From: an uncultured Bacteroidia bacterium
GTDB taxonomy: Bacteria; Bacteroidota; Bacteroidia; Bacteroidales; Prolixibacteraceae
DNA: 52,052 nucleotides
Direction: 5' to 3'
NCBI GenBank assembly: GCA_903923905.1
Contig: CAIXZH010000062.1
Location: 1 to 52,052 of the forward strand
A program made the position numbers and the translations under genes. The notes under the pieces were generated by a model. That model saw only the letters and a list, made by a program, of their open reading frames with translations, was not told the DNA's origin and did not search any database. Every line of letters starts with the position of its first letter. Within the stretch, counting starts at the first letter, position 1. This document shows, piece by piece, positions 51,337-52,052 of the stretch.

Positions 51337-51531
51337 TCTACCCCTCGTTTGCAACGAGGGGTAGATGGTTAATCGTTTTTAACGATATTAAAATACTAAA
51401 TATATTTTGAAAATGAATCATAAAAGAATCTGAGTTGCAAACTCCAGTCCATCACCCCCTCGTTGCAAACGAGGGGGATAGGAGTTACAAACTACAGTCT
51501 ATTACCCCCTCGTTGCAAACAAGGGGGTAAT
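51337..51531. repeat. Three palindromes of the CCCCTCGTTTGCAACGAGGGG type
   Basis: Copy 1 (51337-51366) directly follows the helical-protein gene; copies 2 (51455-51477) and 3 (51501-51531) carry the same core with GTTGCAAAC in the centre. Copies 2 and 3 are preceded by related text (GAGTTGCAAACTCCAGTCC; GAGTTACAAACTACAGTCT), making a direct repeat of about 50 bases. Each can form a hairpin of 10-12 pairs. Copy 1 could serve as a terminator. Confidence 0.75.
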
Positions 51532-51986
51532 AGCACTTATTAGTCAATCAACCACACCTGTAGCCAAAAGAGATACATCTGCCAAATCAATGAATAAGTG
51601 AATCACCCCAATGATTATTCGGTCAAAACAGGCTAAAAAACAACGAATTAATTTTGTTTCGTTAATCGTATTTAAATTTATATTGATAAATTTGAGTTGG
51701 CTTTAAGGGTACTGAAAGGTTAATTCACAAGGCTGTGAAATTACGGCAGGTTGAGGTTGCCGATCAAATTTAGCGCACCGGTTATTGAAAATTTGAATTG
51801 CGTTTTGGATACTAAGGATGATTAAGAATTAATAAAAAATAATGCGCAATCTCTTTTCGGATAGCCGAAGACCGGTGGAAGCAATGGGGAAGGGATGTTT
51901 CGGGTATAAATTAGTTGAACTAAACCGCTAATGCGGTAAATGTTGATTTTGGTAATTTTAAAGTGCAAATTTTAAAATTTACCATC
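51532..51986. other. Non-coding stretch before the recombinase gene
   Basis: About 455 bases with no credible gene. Near its end are GTTGAAC (51914-51920), which fits the GTTRRRY core of tyrosine-recombinase sites of the integron kind, and a small hairpin ACCGCTAATGCGGT (about 51924-51937). Neither alone proves an attachment site. Confidence 0.3.
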
Positions 51987-52052
51987 ATGAAAAAAAAGAA
52001 TCACCTCTGATCGAGAAGCTTATTCAGGAGATGCAGCTTCGTAACTACAGTC
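51987..52052 (+). pseudogene. Start of a tyrosine recombinase, frame broken at an A8 run (cut by window end)
   Basis: ATG at 51987 is followed by eight A; read straight on it stops after seven codons (MKKKNHL). In the next frame, from 51998, the sequence reads ESPLIEKLIQEMQLRNYS to the window end, which matches the N-terminal SAM-like domain of tyrosine recombinases (LI..M.LR.YS..T). Nine A instead of eight would join ATG to this frame. No in-frame ATG, GTG or TTG exists upstream of it before a stop. So the gene is a pseudogene, carries a homopolymer error, or depends on slippage. The catalytic part is outside the window. Confidence 0.45.

Overview
This window reads as a chromosomal segment of a Bacteroidota bacterium, probably from the Bacteroidales/Marinilabiliales side. 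The evidence is the gene content: a family S46 dipeptidyl-peptidase, a DUF3127 protein, a PorE-like TPR/propeller/OmpA protein, a fused E1 alpha/beta 2-oxoacid dehydrogenase, stand-alone MnmD, and the DUF2520-KdsC-Maf gene run. Promoters also fit the Bacteroidota TTTG-N19-TAnnTTTG pattern. Most of the window is ordinary core genome with short transcription units on both strands.

Layout. 1-1.5 kb: end of a DUF2157 membrane protein and its GDYXXLXY partner. 1.6-7.7 kb: RNA modification and ribosome functions (RlmD, an ABC-F protein, RlmB), an Lrp-type regulator and a nitroreductase. 7.8-10.3 kb: a small exported protein, an ECF sigma gene broken by a one-base frameshift next to its probable membrane anti-sigma partner, and a small membrane protein. 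10.3-16.4 kb: M64 peptidase, YbdG-type MscS channel, a second Lrp paralogue, DUF3127, FKBP lipoprotein, MnmD and TsaC. 16.5-18.8 kb: two divergent class II aldolases of different subclasses (IIB and IIA). 18.9-26.3 kb: PorE-like protein, methyltransferase, Nramp transporter, MnmA, and an exported intradiol dioxygenase with a small exported neighbour.

26.4-37 kb is the most pathway-like block. A SorE-like polyol/ketose-phosphate oxidoreductase, an SDR, a PHP-domain protein and a complete 2-oxoacid dehydrogenase complex (fused E1, E3, E2) lie on the minus strand. They diverge from a GntR/UTRA regulator. Two copies of one operator motif overlap the -33 boxes of both divergent promoters. A small element carrying a four-helix-bundle (IVS) gene, bounded by inverted GGCAACTGGC-type repeats, sits inside this gene run; a copy of the same repeat pair without a gene lies at 23.1-23.3 kb.

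37.0-38.7 kb holds what I consider the best candidate for something undescribed. Two paralogous exported or membrane-anchored proteins are built from a short repeat (ELAxQMKSWINNGxYW). Each gene is preceded, at exactly the same distances from its start codon, by a TTGGCAC box resembling a sigma-54 -24 element and by a conserved 32-bp upstream element resembling an enhancer site.

38.8-49 kb: MutS2, an NTF2-like lipoprotein, a probable Asp/Glu-specific dipeptidyl-peptidase 11, the Maf/KdsC/DUF2520 operon and pyruvate phosphate dikinase. 49-52 kb is repeat-rich: dispersed GGGGTGGGGT-type repeats around a DUF559 nuclease gene, an exact 42-bp tandem repeat, an unrecognised helical protein, three near-perfect palindromes and, at the edge, the first codons of a tyrosine recombinase whose frame is broken at an A8 run. 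No tRNA, rRNA or CRISPR array was recognised.
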